Notes: generated by a model from the sequence alone, not told the origin. Numbered from the stretch's first letter, positions 23,391-31,518 are shown. The stretch: 64,000 nt of DNA from Methanobacteriota archaeon (GCA_023411115.1 JAEYPF010000021.1:1-64000); one strand, 5' to 3'. Made by a program: numbers and translations.

Positions 23391-24395
23391 TTAAAAAATC
23401 TCTGATTTTTTATGCACCAAACGCGTAGCATTTGAGAGCTTTAAAAAATCACCAATTATTTCTTTTGCTTGTTCTATTTCACTTGATCCCAAATGTCCAA
23501 GTAATGAATCGTATAAGAAGAGTTTAGATCCTTTTATTGCTTTTGAAAGTGGTATTACGTCAACATCAGGAGGAAAATACTGATCCTGATTAACTCCAAT
23601 GATAAGTGTATTGGCTTTAATTTTGTGCAATTCAGCCCTTACATCATAATTAATAGTAGCCTCATTTTGCCATACAATGTCATTTGCGTCAGAATTAGCC
23701 CCTTCTACTTCCATTTCATGAATAGATTCAAGAACTTCTTTGTTTGAAGAAGTTTTATAGTAAGCTGGCGAAAAACCGAATAAATACAGGAGCATCATTG
23801 CATTTTGAGGTCCAATTAGGGGTTTATGTTCATATTTACCGTCTCTGTAATCTGGATCATTTTTAATGTAATTATTCATTATAGTAGATATTGCGTAATT
23901 TTGACCCTTTGATGTAGAACTCGTTGTAATTGGTATAATAAATTCCATAAAATCAGGGTAATTAATAGCCCATTGGAGCACCAGAAAACCGCCCATTGAA
24001 GTACCAATAATGCCTTTCAGGTGTTTAATATTTAGTTTTTGAGTTAAAAGATTGTATACCGCATCTACCATATCTTCTACAGTATATTTTGGAAATAAGT
24101 GCCCCATACCCGATGTTGATGGTGATGAGGATCCTGGATTCCCTAGAGATGTAGGACAGATTACAAAATAGTCATTGGTATCAATAACCTTTCCAGGACC
24201 TAAAATATCCTTCACACGTTTTACAGATGAGTAATCTCCAGACGAGCCGTGCAGGTAAACTATTCCATTGGTGATGTTACCATTACTGTCAGTCTTTTTA
24301 TTGCCGAATGTTGCATATTCCATCTTTAAATCAGCTAAGATTTCACCAGATTTAAATTTAAAGTTTTTAATTGTGTAATATTGCGGTTCTAACAT
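23391..24395 (-). CDS. MetX-like alpha/beta hydrolase
   Basis: A 334-residue alpha/beta-hydrolase of the homoserine O-acetyltransferase-like group. LHGSSGDYSS forms the oxyanion region, IIGTSMGGFLVLQW is the nucleophile elbow (Ser), GVNQDQYFPP holds the Asp and DSLLGHLGSSE the His. The family covers acyltransferases and hydrolases; adjacent genes do not point to methionine synthesis, so hydrolase is as likely. The last 16 or so residues (KLSNATRLVHKKSEIF) are encoded inside a short-hairpin repeat and look like an extension added by it. Second gene of an operon: HIT, this, and a small protein. Confidence 0.8.
   Translation of the reverse strand: MLEPQYYTIKNFKFKSGEILADLKMEYATFGNKKTDSNGNITNGIVYLHGSSGDYSSVKRVKDILGPGKVIDTNDYFVICPTSLGNPGSSSPSTSGMGHLFPKYTVEDMVDAVYNLLTQKLNIKHLKGIIGTSMGGFLVLQWAINYPDFMEFIIPITTSSTSKGQNYAISTIMNNYIKNDPDYRDGKYEHKPLIGPQNAMMLLYLFGFSPAYYKTSSNKEVLESIHEMEVEGANSDANDIVWQNEATINYDVRAELHKIKANTLIIGVNQDQYFPPDVDVIPLSKAIKGSKLFLYDSLLGHLGSSEIEQAKEIIGDFLKLSNATRLVHKKSEIF
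23392..23434. repeat. hairpin pair overlapping the 3' end of the MetX-like gene
   Basis: TAAAAAATC-TCT-GATTTTTTA (23392-23412) contains the stop codon of the hydrolase gene. CAAACGC-GTA-GCATTTG (23418-23434, one mismatch) is coding. TGCACC lies between them, the same linker as in the cluster at 8700. This is a member of the three-base-loop family that has run into a reading frame. Confidence 0.65.
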
Positions 24396-24407
24396 AATTT
24401 CTCCTTA

Positions 24408-24860
24408 TTAAAAATTTTCTTTAATTTTATTGATGATCTTTTCTCTAATGTTTTGAGGTATTTTTCGTATGGGCATGTGTTTCATACGTCCAAAATTAGG
24501 ATCTTCAAAAACTATACCTTCAAATTCAATTTTATGATTATATCTAGGTATAAAATGCCAGTGCAAATGAGGATCTGGATTATTTTTAAGATAATCAGCA
24601 TTCATTAATGATTCCCAATTAAATAGTGTAGCATCAAATGATTTTTTTAAGGATAGTTCTAACTTTTGAACTATTTCTCCAAAATCAACCCATTCTTCCG
24701 GATTTAAACCAGCTAAGTTTCCATAATGTCTTTTCAAAGCAACTACACATGTTCCAATATTACTCTGATTAGGGGCCAGAAAAACGATCCAATAATCAGT
24801 TTGGAAGATAAGATTTCCATAATTACGAGATTCTAATTCATTGCAGTAACTGCATTCCAT
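24408..24860 (-). CDS. HIT-family nucleotide hydrolase or transferase
   Basis: A 150-residue histidine-triad protein. The triad is HLHWH at residues 98-102 (His98, His100, His102) in DPHLHWHFIPRY. An N-terminal Cys pair (CSYCNE, Cys3 and Cys6) could hold zinc with downstream His residues. HIT proteins cleave or transfer nucleotides from substrates such as diadenosine polyphosphates. The spacing of the motif late in the chain resembles the bacterial and archaeal Ap4A-hydrolase-like branch. First gene of an operon with the MetX-like hydrolase (12-base gap). Confidence 0.85.
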   Translation of the reverse strand: MECSYCNELESRNYGNLIFQTDYWIVFLAPNQSNIGTCVVALKRHYGNLAGLNPEEWVDFGEIVQKLELSLKKSFDATLFNWESLMNADYLKNNPDPHLHWHFIPRYNHKIEFEGIVFEDPNFGRMKHMPIRKIPQNIREKIINKIKENF

Positions 24861-25017
24861 TGAAACGACCTTTCCGAATTTTAAAAATGATTATAATTAT
24901 GTTCCAAACTTATTAAAATTCATTTATACTCCTACTGAAATATACAATTTTAGATCTTAATTTACTTTAATGTATTAATTTAAAATCAATTAACTACGAT
25001 TTATTTCCAATCTGAGA

Positions 25018-25200
25018 TTATTTGAATACCACAGAAATAACATTTTCCACAGGTCTTGTGAACTCTTCTCCGCATTCAATACATTTGAAAATTAAAACCT
25101 CATTGTACTCATTAATGTCAATAATGTCTATTTTTTGAACACCGCATTTTGCACAGAGTATAATTTCAAAATTATCTACCAGCGCCTCTGAATTTGACAT
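25018..25200 (-). CDS. small zinc-ribbon protein
   Basis: A 60-residue protein with two Cys pairs, CAKCG (about 16-20) and CIECG (about 39-43), spaced as a zinc ribbon. Hydrophobic strands lie between them. Such small ribbons bind nucleic acid or protein partners. Ribosome site AAGGGG eight bases before the ATG. Two inverted repeats lie upstream (25249-25374). Partner unknown. Confidence 0.7.
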   Translation of the reverse strand: MSNSEALVDNFEIILCAKCGVQKIDIIDINEYNEVLIFKCIECGEEFTRPVENVISVVFK

Positions 25201-25700
25201 AATATTGCCCCTTTTCAGTCATTATTTTTCCACAAATGCCTCCATGGGTTACTAACCTCTAATTAGTAATCATATTACGCATATTATTATTATATGTTCT
25301 AAAATGGTATATCCTTTTCCATATTGGTAAAAAATCATTATATTTTTGTACATAGTTACTATCTCTAAACTATGCAATTTTGTCGTAAAATAACACAATT
25401 ATAATCCAATACAACACTTCAAATAGATTTTACAAAATTTACAGTAGTCATTACAAGTGTTTAATTGAAATACCAGTACTAAATCAAAGATAAATCTTTT
25501 TAGAGGCTTTAAGTTATTAAGAATTAATCATTTTTAAACAAAATATTTATATATAATCATGCCAATAATTATTATAATAACAAAATTTAACTAAAATGTC
25601 AATATCTTCTAAATCAAGATTCAAGATGGTATTATTTGGAAAAATAGATATATGCATATCAAATCCCTTTAAATTAAACAACATAATCTGAGATGATATA
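25201..25700. other. 500-base divergent spacer with inverted repeats
   Basis: Holds the promoters of the zinc-ribbon gene (minus) and the HtrA-like gene (plus). Two inverted repeats are seen: TTACTAA-7-TTAGTAA at 25249-25269 and CATAGTT-10-AACTATG at 25351-25374. TTTATATATAATC near 25546-25558 is a TATA box for the HtrA-like gene and would give a leader of over 100 bases. A 60-codon minus frame near the end has no ribosome site and is not believed. Confidence 0.4.
25249..25269. promoter_or_regulatory. inverted repeat upstream of the zinc-ribbon gene
   Basis: TTACTAA-CCTCTAA-TTAGTAA: perfect seven-base arms about 50 bases before the zinc-ribbon start codon on the minus strand. The position suits an operator or a leader hairpin. 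A second, unrelated inverted repeat lies about 100 bases further on (25351-25374). Confidence 0.3.
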
Positions 25701-26768
25701 ATGAACAAATCTAAAGATATTGAAACCAATGTTTATACAATATCTGATGAAACAGCCACATTACTGGATTCATGGATAGCCCAGTCAAATAGGTGTAATG
25801 ACGATGAACTCCATGATGCTTACTCTAAAGCCGTGATCAATGCAGCCGAAAAGGTAAGTCCATCTGTAGTAAAAGTAAATGTTAAGAAAGATTTTAAAAA
25901 GGGTAGAGGCAGCAAAAAAATACCAAATGAAGCCCAGGCAGGTGGTTCTGGCTTTATTTTTACATCAGATGGTTTTATACTTACAAACAGCCACGTAGTT
26001 CATAACTGCAGTGAAGTTGAAGTAATTCTTTCAGACGGTCAAAATTTTACCGCAAGTATCATAGGCGATGATCCCCATACCGATTTAGCCGTAATTAAAA
26101 TTGAAGCAACAGGTCTTATACCTGCACAAATTGGTAATTCACAGAGTTTAAAAGTAGGGCAACTGGTGATAGCCATAGGAAACCCATACAGCTTCCAGTG
26201 TACAGTGACGTCAGGTGTTGTAAGTGCAATGGGACGCTCTTTAAGGACAAAAACTGGAAGGTTAGTTGATGACATCATTCAAACAGATGCGGCACTAAAT
26301 CCGGGTAATTCTGGTGGACCCCTTGTAAACTCACATGGAGAAGTTATAGGAGTAAATACTGCTCTTATTTTACCAGCTCAAGGAATATGTTTTGCTATTC
26401 CAATTAACATTGCTAAATTCGTTGCAGCACAGCTGGTAAGAAAGGGTAAAATTAAACGTGGCTATATTGGAGTTTCATGTCGAAATGTAACTTTGAAAGA
26501 TTATGTCACGCAAATGCACGATTTGACTTCAAATTTAGGTGTAAAAGTAGCAAATATATCTGATAACGGCCCTTCCAAGAAAGCTGGGCTCATAAAAGAT
26601 GATATTATAGTGGCTTTTAATGGGGAACCAGTTAAAGAAGTAGACGATCTGCATAAATATCTTACTGAAGATAAAATCAATATGGAATCTAAATTAACTA
26701 TTATTAGAGGATCTAGAAAGATTATTCTGGATATTGTACCGCAAGAGCTTGAAGATATGGAAAAATAA
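25701..26768 (+). CDS. HtrA/DegP-like serine protease with PDZ domain, apparently cytoplasmic
   Basis: A 355-residue trypsin-like protease. Catalytic triad: His98 (NSHVVH), Asp128 (HTDLAV) and Ser204 (GNSGGP). Residues about 60-245 form the protease domain and about 255-350 a PDZ domain (GYIGVSCRNV, GPSKKAGLIKDDIIVAFNGEP). HtrA proteins normally work outside the membrane, but the N-terminus here (MNKSKDIETNVYTISDETAT) is hydrophilic with no signal peptide or anchor, so the protein probably acts in the cytoplasm. Expected role: chaperone-protease for damaged protein. Single-gene unit. Confidence 0.9.
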   Translation: MNKSKDIETNVYTISDETATLLDSWIAQSNRCNDDELHDAYSKAVINAAEKVSPSVVKVNVKKDFKKGRGSKKIPNEAQAGGSGFIFTSDGFILTNSHVVHNCSEVEVILSDGQNFTASIIGDDPHTDLAVIKIEATGLIPAQIGNSQSLKVGQLVIAIGNPYSFQCTVTSGVVSAMGRSLRTKTGRLVDDIIQTDAALNPGNSGGPLVNSHGEVIGVNTALILPAQGICFAIPINIAKFVAAQLVRKGKIKRGYIGVSCRNVTLKDYVTQMHDLTSNLGVKVANISDNGPSKKAGLIKDDIIVAFNGEPVKEVDDLHKYLTEDKINMESKLTIIRGSRKIILDIVPQELEDMEK

Positions 26769-27070
26769 TTCAACCTTAAATTTCTAAAATATATTAAGTC
26801 GTGCAGATTTAACTCAATTAGTTTTTTATGTGAATTAATGAGTTAATCTGGAATTTATCATATATTAAAGAAGTATATTGTGAACAATTATTATTTGAAG
26901 TATTTTAAGTTATAAAATGATGTAAGAATGTTTAAAATAATATTAACTAACTGTTAGGGAAATAAAACATTTTTAATGGATTAAAAACAGAGTTATACTA
27001 ATATGTATAAAATGTAACTGGATATAGATAAAATATTGAGTTGCTAAAATTAAAAATAAGGAGAAAACAC
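26769..27070. other. AT-rich spacer, nothing recognised
   Basis: Between the HtrA-like gene and the next plus-strand gene. A TATA-like run (catatatta) lies near 26858-26866. No reading frame, hairpin or repeat stands out. Confidence 0.3.
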
Positions 27071-27343
27071 ATGGTATCTGCAAAGTTTTATGAAAAATTA
27101 ATGAAAATATCCAAGGTAATGGAAGAAGAAGGTGATGGGATTAGCTATATTCGAAACGAAAGCGATAATTACACTATTGGAACAAGGAAATATAGCGATA
27201 AAATTGCCAAATACCTTGATGAAACAGTGGGAACATGGGAAGGTAGCGAAGCTCATGTAAAGAAAAAGAAAACTAGAGGAACTAAGCAAGAAAAACCCAA
27301 AAAAGTTGGTTATCTCTGGAAAATTCCAATAACAGAAAGTTAA
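27071..27343 (+). CDS. hypothetical protein, paired with the next gene
   Basis: A 90-residue basic protein, unrecognised. N-terminal helix AKFYEKLMKISKVMEEE, a Tyr-rich middle (ISYIRNESDNYTIGTRKYSDKI), then a Lys-rich stretch (HVKKKKTRGTKQEKPKKVGY) that could touch nucleic acid. An ATG ten codons upstream (27041) is unlikely, because AAGGAG sits about ten bases before the ATG at 27071. The next gene starts eight bases after its stop. Confidence 0.6.
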   Translation: MVSAKFYEKLMKISKVMEEEGDGISYIRNESDNYTIGTRKYSDKIAKYLDETVGTWEGSEAHVKKKKTRGTKQEKPKKVGYLWKIPITES

Positions 27344-27351
27344 TGATTTAA

Positions 27352-27648
27352 ATGGCTACCGAGAAGGAAATTAAACTTGTATTTAACAGAGTTGAAATTG
27401 AAGTTCTTGTAACTGAGACATGTAATAGCATTAAAATCCAGTTTTTCAATCCTGGAACAATGGATTTTGTTGAGGATATTTCCCAAGTGCATAAAGGATG
27501 GACATTCCAAGATAAAGACCTGAATAAAGATTATGAATCATTAATTGAAATGGGTAAATCAATAGATGAAAATCAATATAAAGCTGCCCATGATGGAGAA
27601 ATTATTGAATTCGATGCGAATGGTAAAATATTATTTCAAGATATTTAA
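27352..27648 (+). CDS. hypothetical acidic protein
   Basis: A 98-residue acidic protein, unrecognised. It begins with beta strands (IKLVFNRVEIEVLVTE, SIKIQFFNPG) and ends with EIIEFDANGKILFQ, a pattern of a small beta-rich fold. Acidic charge contrasts with the Lys-rich protein encoded just upstream, so the two could bind each other; this is a guess. Probable two-gene operon. Confidence 0.55.
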   Translation: MATEKEIKLVFNRVEIEVLVTETCNSIKIQFFNPGTMDFVEDISQVHKGWTFQDKDLNKDYESLIEMGKSIDENQYKAAHDGEIIEFDANGKILFQDI

Positions 27649-27999
27649 CTGATTCCATCTTTATCATCATTTATTTCTGTTCATATATATCCCATTAGGA
27701 TTATTTTCAATGATTTAGATTAATTCAATTTTTAATAAGTGAAAACTCAGTTAATTTCAAAAGTATAGATCCAGTAAATTTATCTAAGTACTGGCTCAGT
27801 TACAGGCAAAAATTTTTAATTTTATGCAAAATTTAGTTCGTTAAACAGAACTATAACGAAGCACATGAAAATCTTTGATTTTCAGTGCATCAAATCCTGT
27901 GGATTTGATAGCTGACAAAAACTTCGTTTTTGTGGCGTCAAAATCTTTGATTTTCGGGACATCAAAAATGTAATTTTTGAAAGTTCATTATTTTCAACA
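27649..27999. other. convergent spacer containing a hairpin cluster
   Basis: The first 200 bases are plain AT-rich sequence. The rest is the hairpin cluster at 27861-27980, which ends just before the stop of the convergent mntP gene. Confidence 0.4.
27861..27980. repeat. cluster of five short hairpins before the mntP 3' end
   Basis: TGAAAATC-TTT-GATTTTCA (27866-27884, extended by GCAC/GTGC to 27861-27888), ATCAAATCC-TGT-GGATTTGAT (27889-27909), ACAAAAAC-TTC-GTTTTTGT (27915-27933), AAAATC-TTT-GATTTT (27940-27954) and TCAAAAAT-GTA-ATTTTTGA (27962-27980). All five have three-base loops and four- to six-base linkers. This is the most regular cluster in the window and shows that stem sequence varies freely while architecture is kept. 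Confidence 0.8.
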
Positions 28000-28554
28000 T
28001 TAAAATGCATTTTCAAGAAGTATTTTAAATCCTATTCCAATAAGGATTAAGCCACCCAGCACTTCAATTTTGCCCTCTAAAAAGTGCCCTATTTTTTTAC
28101 CTATGTAAACCCCTATAAATGAGAGTGCGAATGTTACAATACCAATTATCAAAGCTGGCTGAATTACAGGAGTGTTTAAAAAAGCAAATGTAACACCAAC
28201 GGCAAAAGCGTCGATACTGGTTGCAATTGAAAGAATCAATAAATATCTAAAGGATAAAGATTTACCTTCATCATCCTCATTTGAACTGTAAATACTCTCA
28301 TAAATCATTTTAACACCTATAATCAGGAGTAAACCAAACGCTATATATGGAGCGAATGTTGAAATGATATTTTCCAGTTGTATGCCTGAAATCCAACCTA
28401 AAACAGGCATTAAAGCTTGAAATCCGCCAAAAAAGATTGCAATTGTTAGCGCGTGCTTTACATTTAATTTTGATGTTAATCCTTGCGTTATTGAAACACT
28501 GAAAGCATCCATAGCAAGTCCAACTGCTATAAAAAATACTGAAATAAAATCCAT
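28000..28554 (-). CDS. mntP: MntP-type manganese efflux pump
   Basis: A 184-residue membrane protein with six helices in two similar halves. The characteristic acidic membrane motifs are GLAMDAFSVS in the first half and TSIDAFAVGV in the second. A short acidic loop (SSNEDDEGK) joins the halves. MntP exports manganese and guards against its excess. Length fits the family. TTTATATAATC lies about 20 bases before the ATG, so the message may be almost leaderless. A separate structured element lies about 140 bases upstream. Confidence 0.9.
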   Translation of the reverse strand: MDFISVFFIAVGLAMDAFSVSITQGLTSKLNVKHALTIAIFFGGFQALMPVLGWISGIQLENIISTFAPYIAFGLLLIIGVKMIYESIYSSNEDDEGKSLSFRYLLILSIATSIDAFAVGVTFAFLNTPVIQPALIIGIVTFALSFIGVYIGKKIGHFLEGKIEVLGGLILIGIGFKILLENAF

Positions 28555-28689
28555 AACAGAACCTTTGGAAACAGATTATATAAATTTATTCATTCAGTTG
28601 GTTGAAATATTTAATTGAAATTTAAAATAGATGCTGCTAATTATTTGTAATCAATAAATGTAAATAGTTACATCCTTAAACTAAATGAG

Positions 28690-28742
28690 AAGGTATAGGT
28701 AGAGTTGACATGAAGGTGGTTTGAAGTGCCCCTATACCTCCC
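28690..28742 (-). ncRNA. candidate small structured RNA upstream of mntP
   Basis: In an AT-rich spacer, a GC-richer block has AGGTATAGG (minus strand 28739-28731) pairing with CCTATACCT (28699-28691), nine base pairs enclosing a 31-base loop. TATATATG on the minus strand (28763-28770) lies about 25 bases before the GGGAGG that begins the block, the right distance for an archaeal promoter. A second small hairpin, ATGTAA-CTAT-TTACAT, follows at 28673-28658. The RNA could be free-standing or the far 5' leader of mntP. No known RNA family is recognised. Confidence 0.4.
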
Positions 28743-28762
28743 TTAATATAAATTAGTAATAA

Positions 28763-28770
28763 CATATATA
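28763..28770 (-). promoter_or_regulatory. TATA box for the candidate small RNA
   Basis: TATATATG on the minus strand, about 25 bases upstream of GGGAGGTATAGG. Spacing is right for archaeal TBP-dependent initiation. The region between holds no start codon. Confidence 0.35.
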
Positions 28771-28906
28771 ACTTTTTTGTTTGCTAAAACGTTTTATATA
28801 TCCAAAATTTGTACAAAAAAGTCTTAAATTTCTAAAAAACATCTCTAAAAGAAAATTAATGTTAATAATCTAAAAATAAATTAAAAAATGAATAAATAAA
28901 AACTTT

Positions 28907-28926
28907 CAAACACTCTATAGTGTTTG
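28907..28926. repeat. single short hairpin after the minD gene
   Basis: CAAACACT-CTAT-AGTGTTTG lies about 45 bases beyond the stop of the minus-strand MinD-like gene. The CAAACAC/GTGTTTG stem is the same as in the clusters at 8700 and 60023, so it is a lone member of the hairpin family, here with a four-base loop. Confidence 0.6.
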
Positions 28927-28969
28927 GAACGCGTAATAATCCTTTGAATTTTTGAGCGAAATCATAAAG

Positions 28970-29767
28970 TTAAGATTTGTATACATTTAAATATTTACTG
29001 AAAACAGTCTGGAAAAATTTAGAAACAATTCCTTTACTGGATAAGTCATTTTCAAAACTATATTTTCCAATAACTCCGGCAGCAAGCCCTAAAATTAATT
29101 TAGATGTATTTGATTTAGGATTTTTTTCTAAAATTGAATTTCCTGAAGCAGATGCTATATTTAGCTCCTTGTCCTCTGGAATAATAGCAATTACAGGTAT
29201 GTTGAGAATAGTTTCAATTTCGCCCGGTGTTAAAAATTCTTTACCAGTTCGTTCTTTGTTGATAACTACACCCAGTATATCTATTCCAAGTTTTTCTGCA
29301 ACGATTTTTGTCTTGAGAGCATCACTTAAAGAAGTAATTTCGGGTGTTGTGACAAGTACTAGCTCATTTGAAACCTGTAAAGCTGCTAGAGCATCTCTTT
29401 CCAGCCCACCAGGCGCATCTATTAATAATATGTCTATATCTTCAGTAAGGGTTTCCAGGACTTCTTCAAGTCTTTCCAGTCTCATGTCCTTAAGACCATA
29501 AAGTGAAAGTCCTGCAGGGACGATTTTAACTCCACCTGGACCCTCGTATATGGCATTATGGATCATATCTTTTCCAGACAGGACATCCTGTAAGGTTACT
29601 GGTTGATCTTCTAAACCAAGAATCAACTCTAAATTTGCCATTGCTATATCTAAATCTAAGACAACTACTTCTTCTCCATGAAGAGACAAAGCTATTCCAA
29701 GATTAGCTGCTATTGTTGTCTTTCCAACCCCACCTTTTCCTGAAGCTACAACTATCACTCTTGCCAT
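28970..29767 (-). CDS. minD: MinD/ParA-family ATPase
   Basis: A 265-residue deviant Walker ATPase. KGGVGKTT (residues 11-18) is the deviant Walker A box, DLDIAMANLELILGL the MinD/Mrp switch region, and DAPGGLERDALAALQ the Walker B part. The C-terminus (SKFFQTVFSKYL) can form an amphipathic helix as in membrane-binding MinD. Archaeal MinD homologues position membrane machinery such as archaella or chemoreceptors rather than running a MinCDE system, and no minE or archaellum gene is adjacent. Start at 29767 chosen because AGGTGG lies four bases before it; an upstream start at 29791 is unlikely. Confidence 0.88.
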   Translation of the reverse strand: MARVIVVASGKGGVGKTTIAANLGIALSLHGEEVVVLDLDIAMANLELILGLEDQPVTLQDVLSGKDMIHNAIYEGPGGVKIVPAGLSLYGLKDMRLERLEEVLETLTEDIDILLIDAPGGLERDALAALQVSNELVLVTTPEITSLSDALKTKIVAEKLGIDILGVVINKERTGKEFLTPGEIETILNIPVIAIIPEDKELNIASASGNSILEKNPKSNTSKLILGLAAGVIGKYSFENDLSSKGIVSKFFQTVFSKYLNVYKS

Positions 29768-29962
29768 ACTTCCACCTGATATTTGGATCATTTTATAATC
29801 TTACATGGATACTTGTACTCACAATTATTTATCAATCACAAAGATTAATGTGAATATGCTCACATAATAAACATACCTATAAACTTCTTAAATTATTGCA
29901 ATAATTAATTGCAAATAAATTAATTAGATTAAAGAATTAAATTTGAAAATAGGAGCTATTCT

Positions 29963-30421
29963 ATGAAGGAAAATCACAATAAATTCATGAATGAAGCCAT
30001 TGCAGAAGCAAAAAAAGGTTTGAAGGAAAGAGGAATTCCAATAGGTGCAGTTTTAGTTCGCAGTGGAGAAGTCGTTGGTCGTGGCCACAACCGGTTACTG
30101 CAGAAGAATTCTTCAATTTTACACGGTGAAATGGACTGCATTGAAAATGCAGGAAAGTTAAAAGGTGATGATTACAAACACTGTACACTTTATACTACTT
30201 TATCACCTTGCGAGATGTGTTCGGGAGTTATATTGCTTTATAAAATTCCAAAAGTTGTAATGGGAGAAAATGAAACACTTAAAGGTCCAGAAAATTATTT
30301 AAAAGATAATGGAGTTGAATTAATTAACCTGGATTTAAAAGAATGTAAGGATATCATGAAAGAATTTATTGAGAAAAATCCTGAAATATGGGATGCAGAA
30401 ATAGAAAGGGTTAGCAAATGA
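29963..30421 (+). CDS. cytosine deaminase-like nucleoside/base deaminase
   Basis: A 152-residue zinc deaminase. HGEMD holds the zinc His and catalytic Glu, and TLSPCEMCSG the two zinc Cys. The C-terminal part (VVMGENETLKGPENYL, CKDIMKEFIEKNPEIW) follows fungal cytosine deaminase more closely than tRNA adenosine deaminases, so a base substrate such as cytosine is likely. The enzyme would salvage pyrimidines to uracil. AGGAG site before the ATG. Single gene. Confidence 0.87.
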   Translation: MKENHNKFMNEAIAEAKKGLKERGIPIGAVLVRSGEVVGRGHNRLLQKNSSILHGEMDCIENAGKLKGDDYKHCTLYTTLSPCEMCSGVILLYKIPKVVMGENETLKGPENYLKDNGVELINLDLKECKDIMKEFIEKNPEIWDAEIERVSK

Positions 30422-30523
30422 GCTGCTTCCATGATAACAATAAATCTTATTTTTATCCTAAATACTTAATAAGTTAATACCAATGCCATAATCTTAAATT
30501 AAAGGATTAAGATAAATGTAAAT

Positions 30524-31483
30524 ATGAAAAATATGGCATATATCCTAGTAGCAGTTTTTTTAATTGCAGCGGTTTCATATGGAACTTATAATTACATTAT
30601 AACTTCACAGCAAACCATTGTGGTTGGATATTTGCCAAGTGATCACCATGCTGCACTATTTGTGGCTAATGCAAAGGGAATGTTCGAAAAAGAAGGTTTA
30701 AATGTCCGTTTAGTTCCATTTAGAGCAGGTCCAGATCTTATAAAGGCTGCCAAACTTGGCCAAATAGATATTGGCTACTGCGGGATTTCTCCTGTAACTA
30801 TGGCTATAAACAATGGAACCCCACTAAAAATTATTGCACCTGTAAATGAGGAAGGAAGCGGAATTGTTGTGGGGAATAACGTTGATATAAATAGCATAAG
30901 TGATTTTAAAGGTAAAACTATAGCTATACCTCAAAAAAATTCAGTACAAGATGTTTTATTGAATTATTTACTGGTAAAAAACAACATTGACAAAAATGAG
31001 GTCAATATAACTGAATCAGAAGTACCATTTATGCCAAAATCATTGTTTTTTAAAAAATTTGATGCATTTGTAGCATGGGAGCCCTATGTATCATCAGCAA
31101 GCATGGAAGGTGATGGAAAAGTATTTTTACACTCAGAAGATATTTGGAATAACGTTCCCTGCTGTGTTGTTATAACAACCGATAATTTTGCAAAAAATAA
31201 TCCTGGATCTTTAAGAAAATTTTTAAATGCACATGTAGAAGCAACTGATTATATAAATTCTCATAAGAATGAAACTGCCTTAATTGTATCAAAAAAGCTT
31301 GGAACTAATATAACCGTGGAAGAAGAAGGATTAAAACACGTTCAATTTATTGCTTTACCTTCAAAACAATTTACAGCAGATGTTTTTAAGTTTATAGCTA
31401 TTCAAAGACAGTTGGGATACATTAAAAGTAATTCATCTAATATATCATACTTTGACTTCAGTTTTTTGCCAGAAGTAAACTAA
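30524..31483 (+). CDS. NitT/TauT-type ABC substrate-binding protein without its transporter
   Basis: A 319-residue protein with an N-terminal membrane anchor or signal (about 4-27) and an NMT1/SsuA-like solute-binding fold. Typical pieces are VVGYLPSDHHAALFVANAKGM, KAAKLGQIDIGYCG, DFKGKTIAIP and FDAFVAWEPYVS. Such proteins deliver nitrate, sulfonates, taurine or thiamine precursors to an ABC transporter. No permease or ATPase gene lies nearby, so it must use one encoded elsewhere or act as a sensor. Ligand unknown. Confidence 0.85.
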   Translation: MKNMAYILVAVFLIAAVSYGTYNYIITSQQTIVVGYLPSDHHAALFVANAKGMFEKEGLNVRLVPFRAGPDLIKAAKLGQIDIGYCGISPVTMAINNGTPLKIIAPVNEEGSGIVVGNNVDINSISDFKGKTIAIPQKNSVQDVLLNYLLVKNNIDKNEVNITESEVPFMPKSLFFKKFDAFVAWEPYVSSASMEGDGKVFLHSEDIWNNVPCCVVITTDNFAKNNPGSLRKFLNAHVEATDYINSHKNETALIVSKKLGTNITVEEEGLKHVQFIALPSKQFTADVFKFIAIQRQLGYIKSNSSNISYFDFSFLPEVN

Positions 31484-31518
31484 GGATTAGATAATTGGGT
31501 CATTTGATTAATTATGGA

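Noticed and set aside
25547..25729. 60-codon minus-strand frame overlapping the HtrA-like start
   Set aside because: No ribosome site and it overlaps a better-supported gene start.
28691..28712. 11-residue peptide (MSTLPIPSHLV) within the candidate RNA
   Set aside because: ATG lies in the loop of the stem with no proper ribosome site spacing; more likely a chance frame.
28555..28742. yybP-ykoY manganese riboswitch before mntP
   Set aside because: Position is tempting, but I could not align the conserved loops of that motif; kept only as an unassigned structured element.
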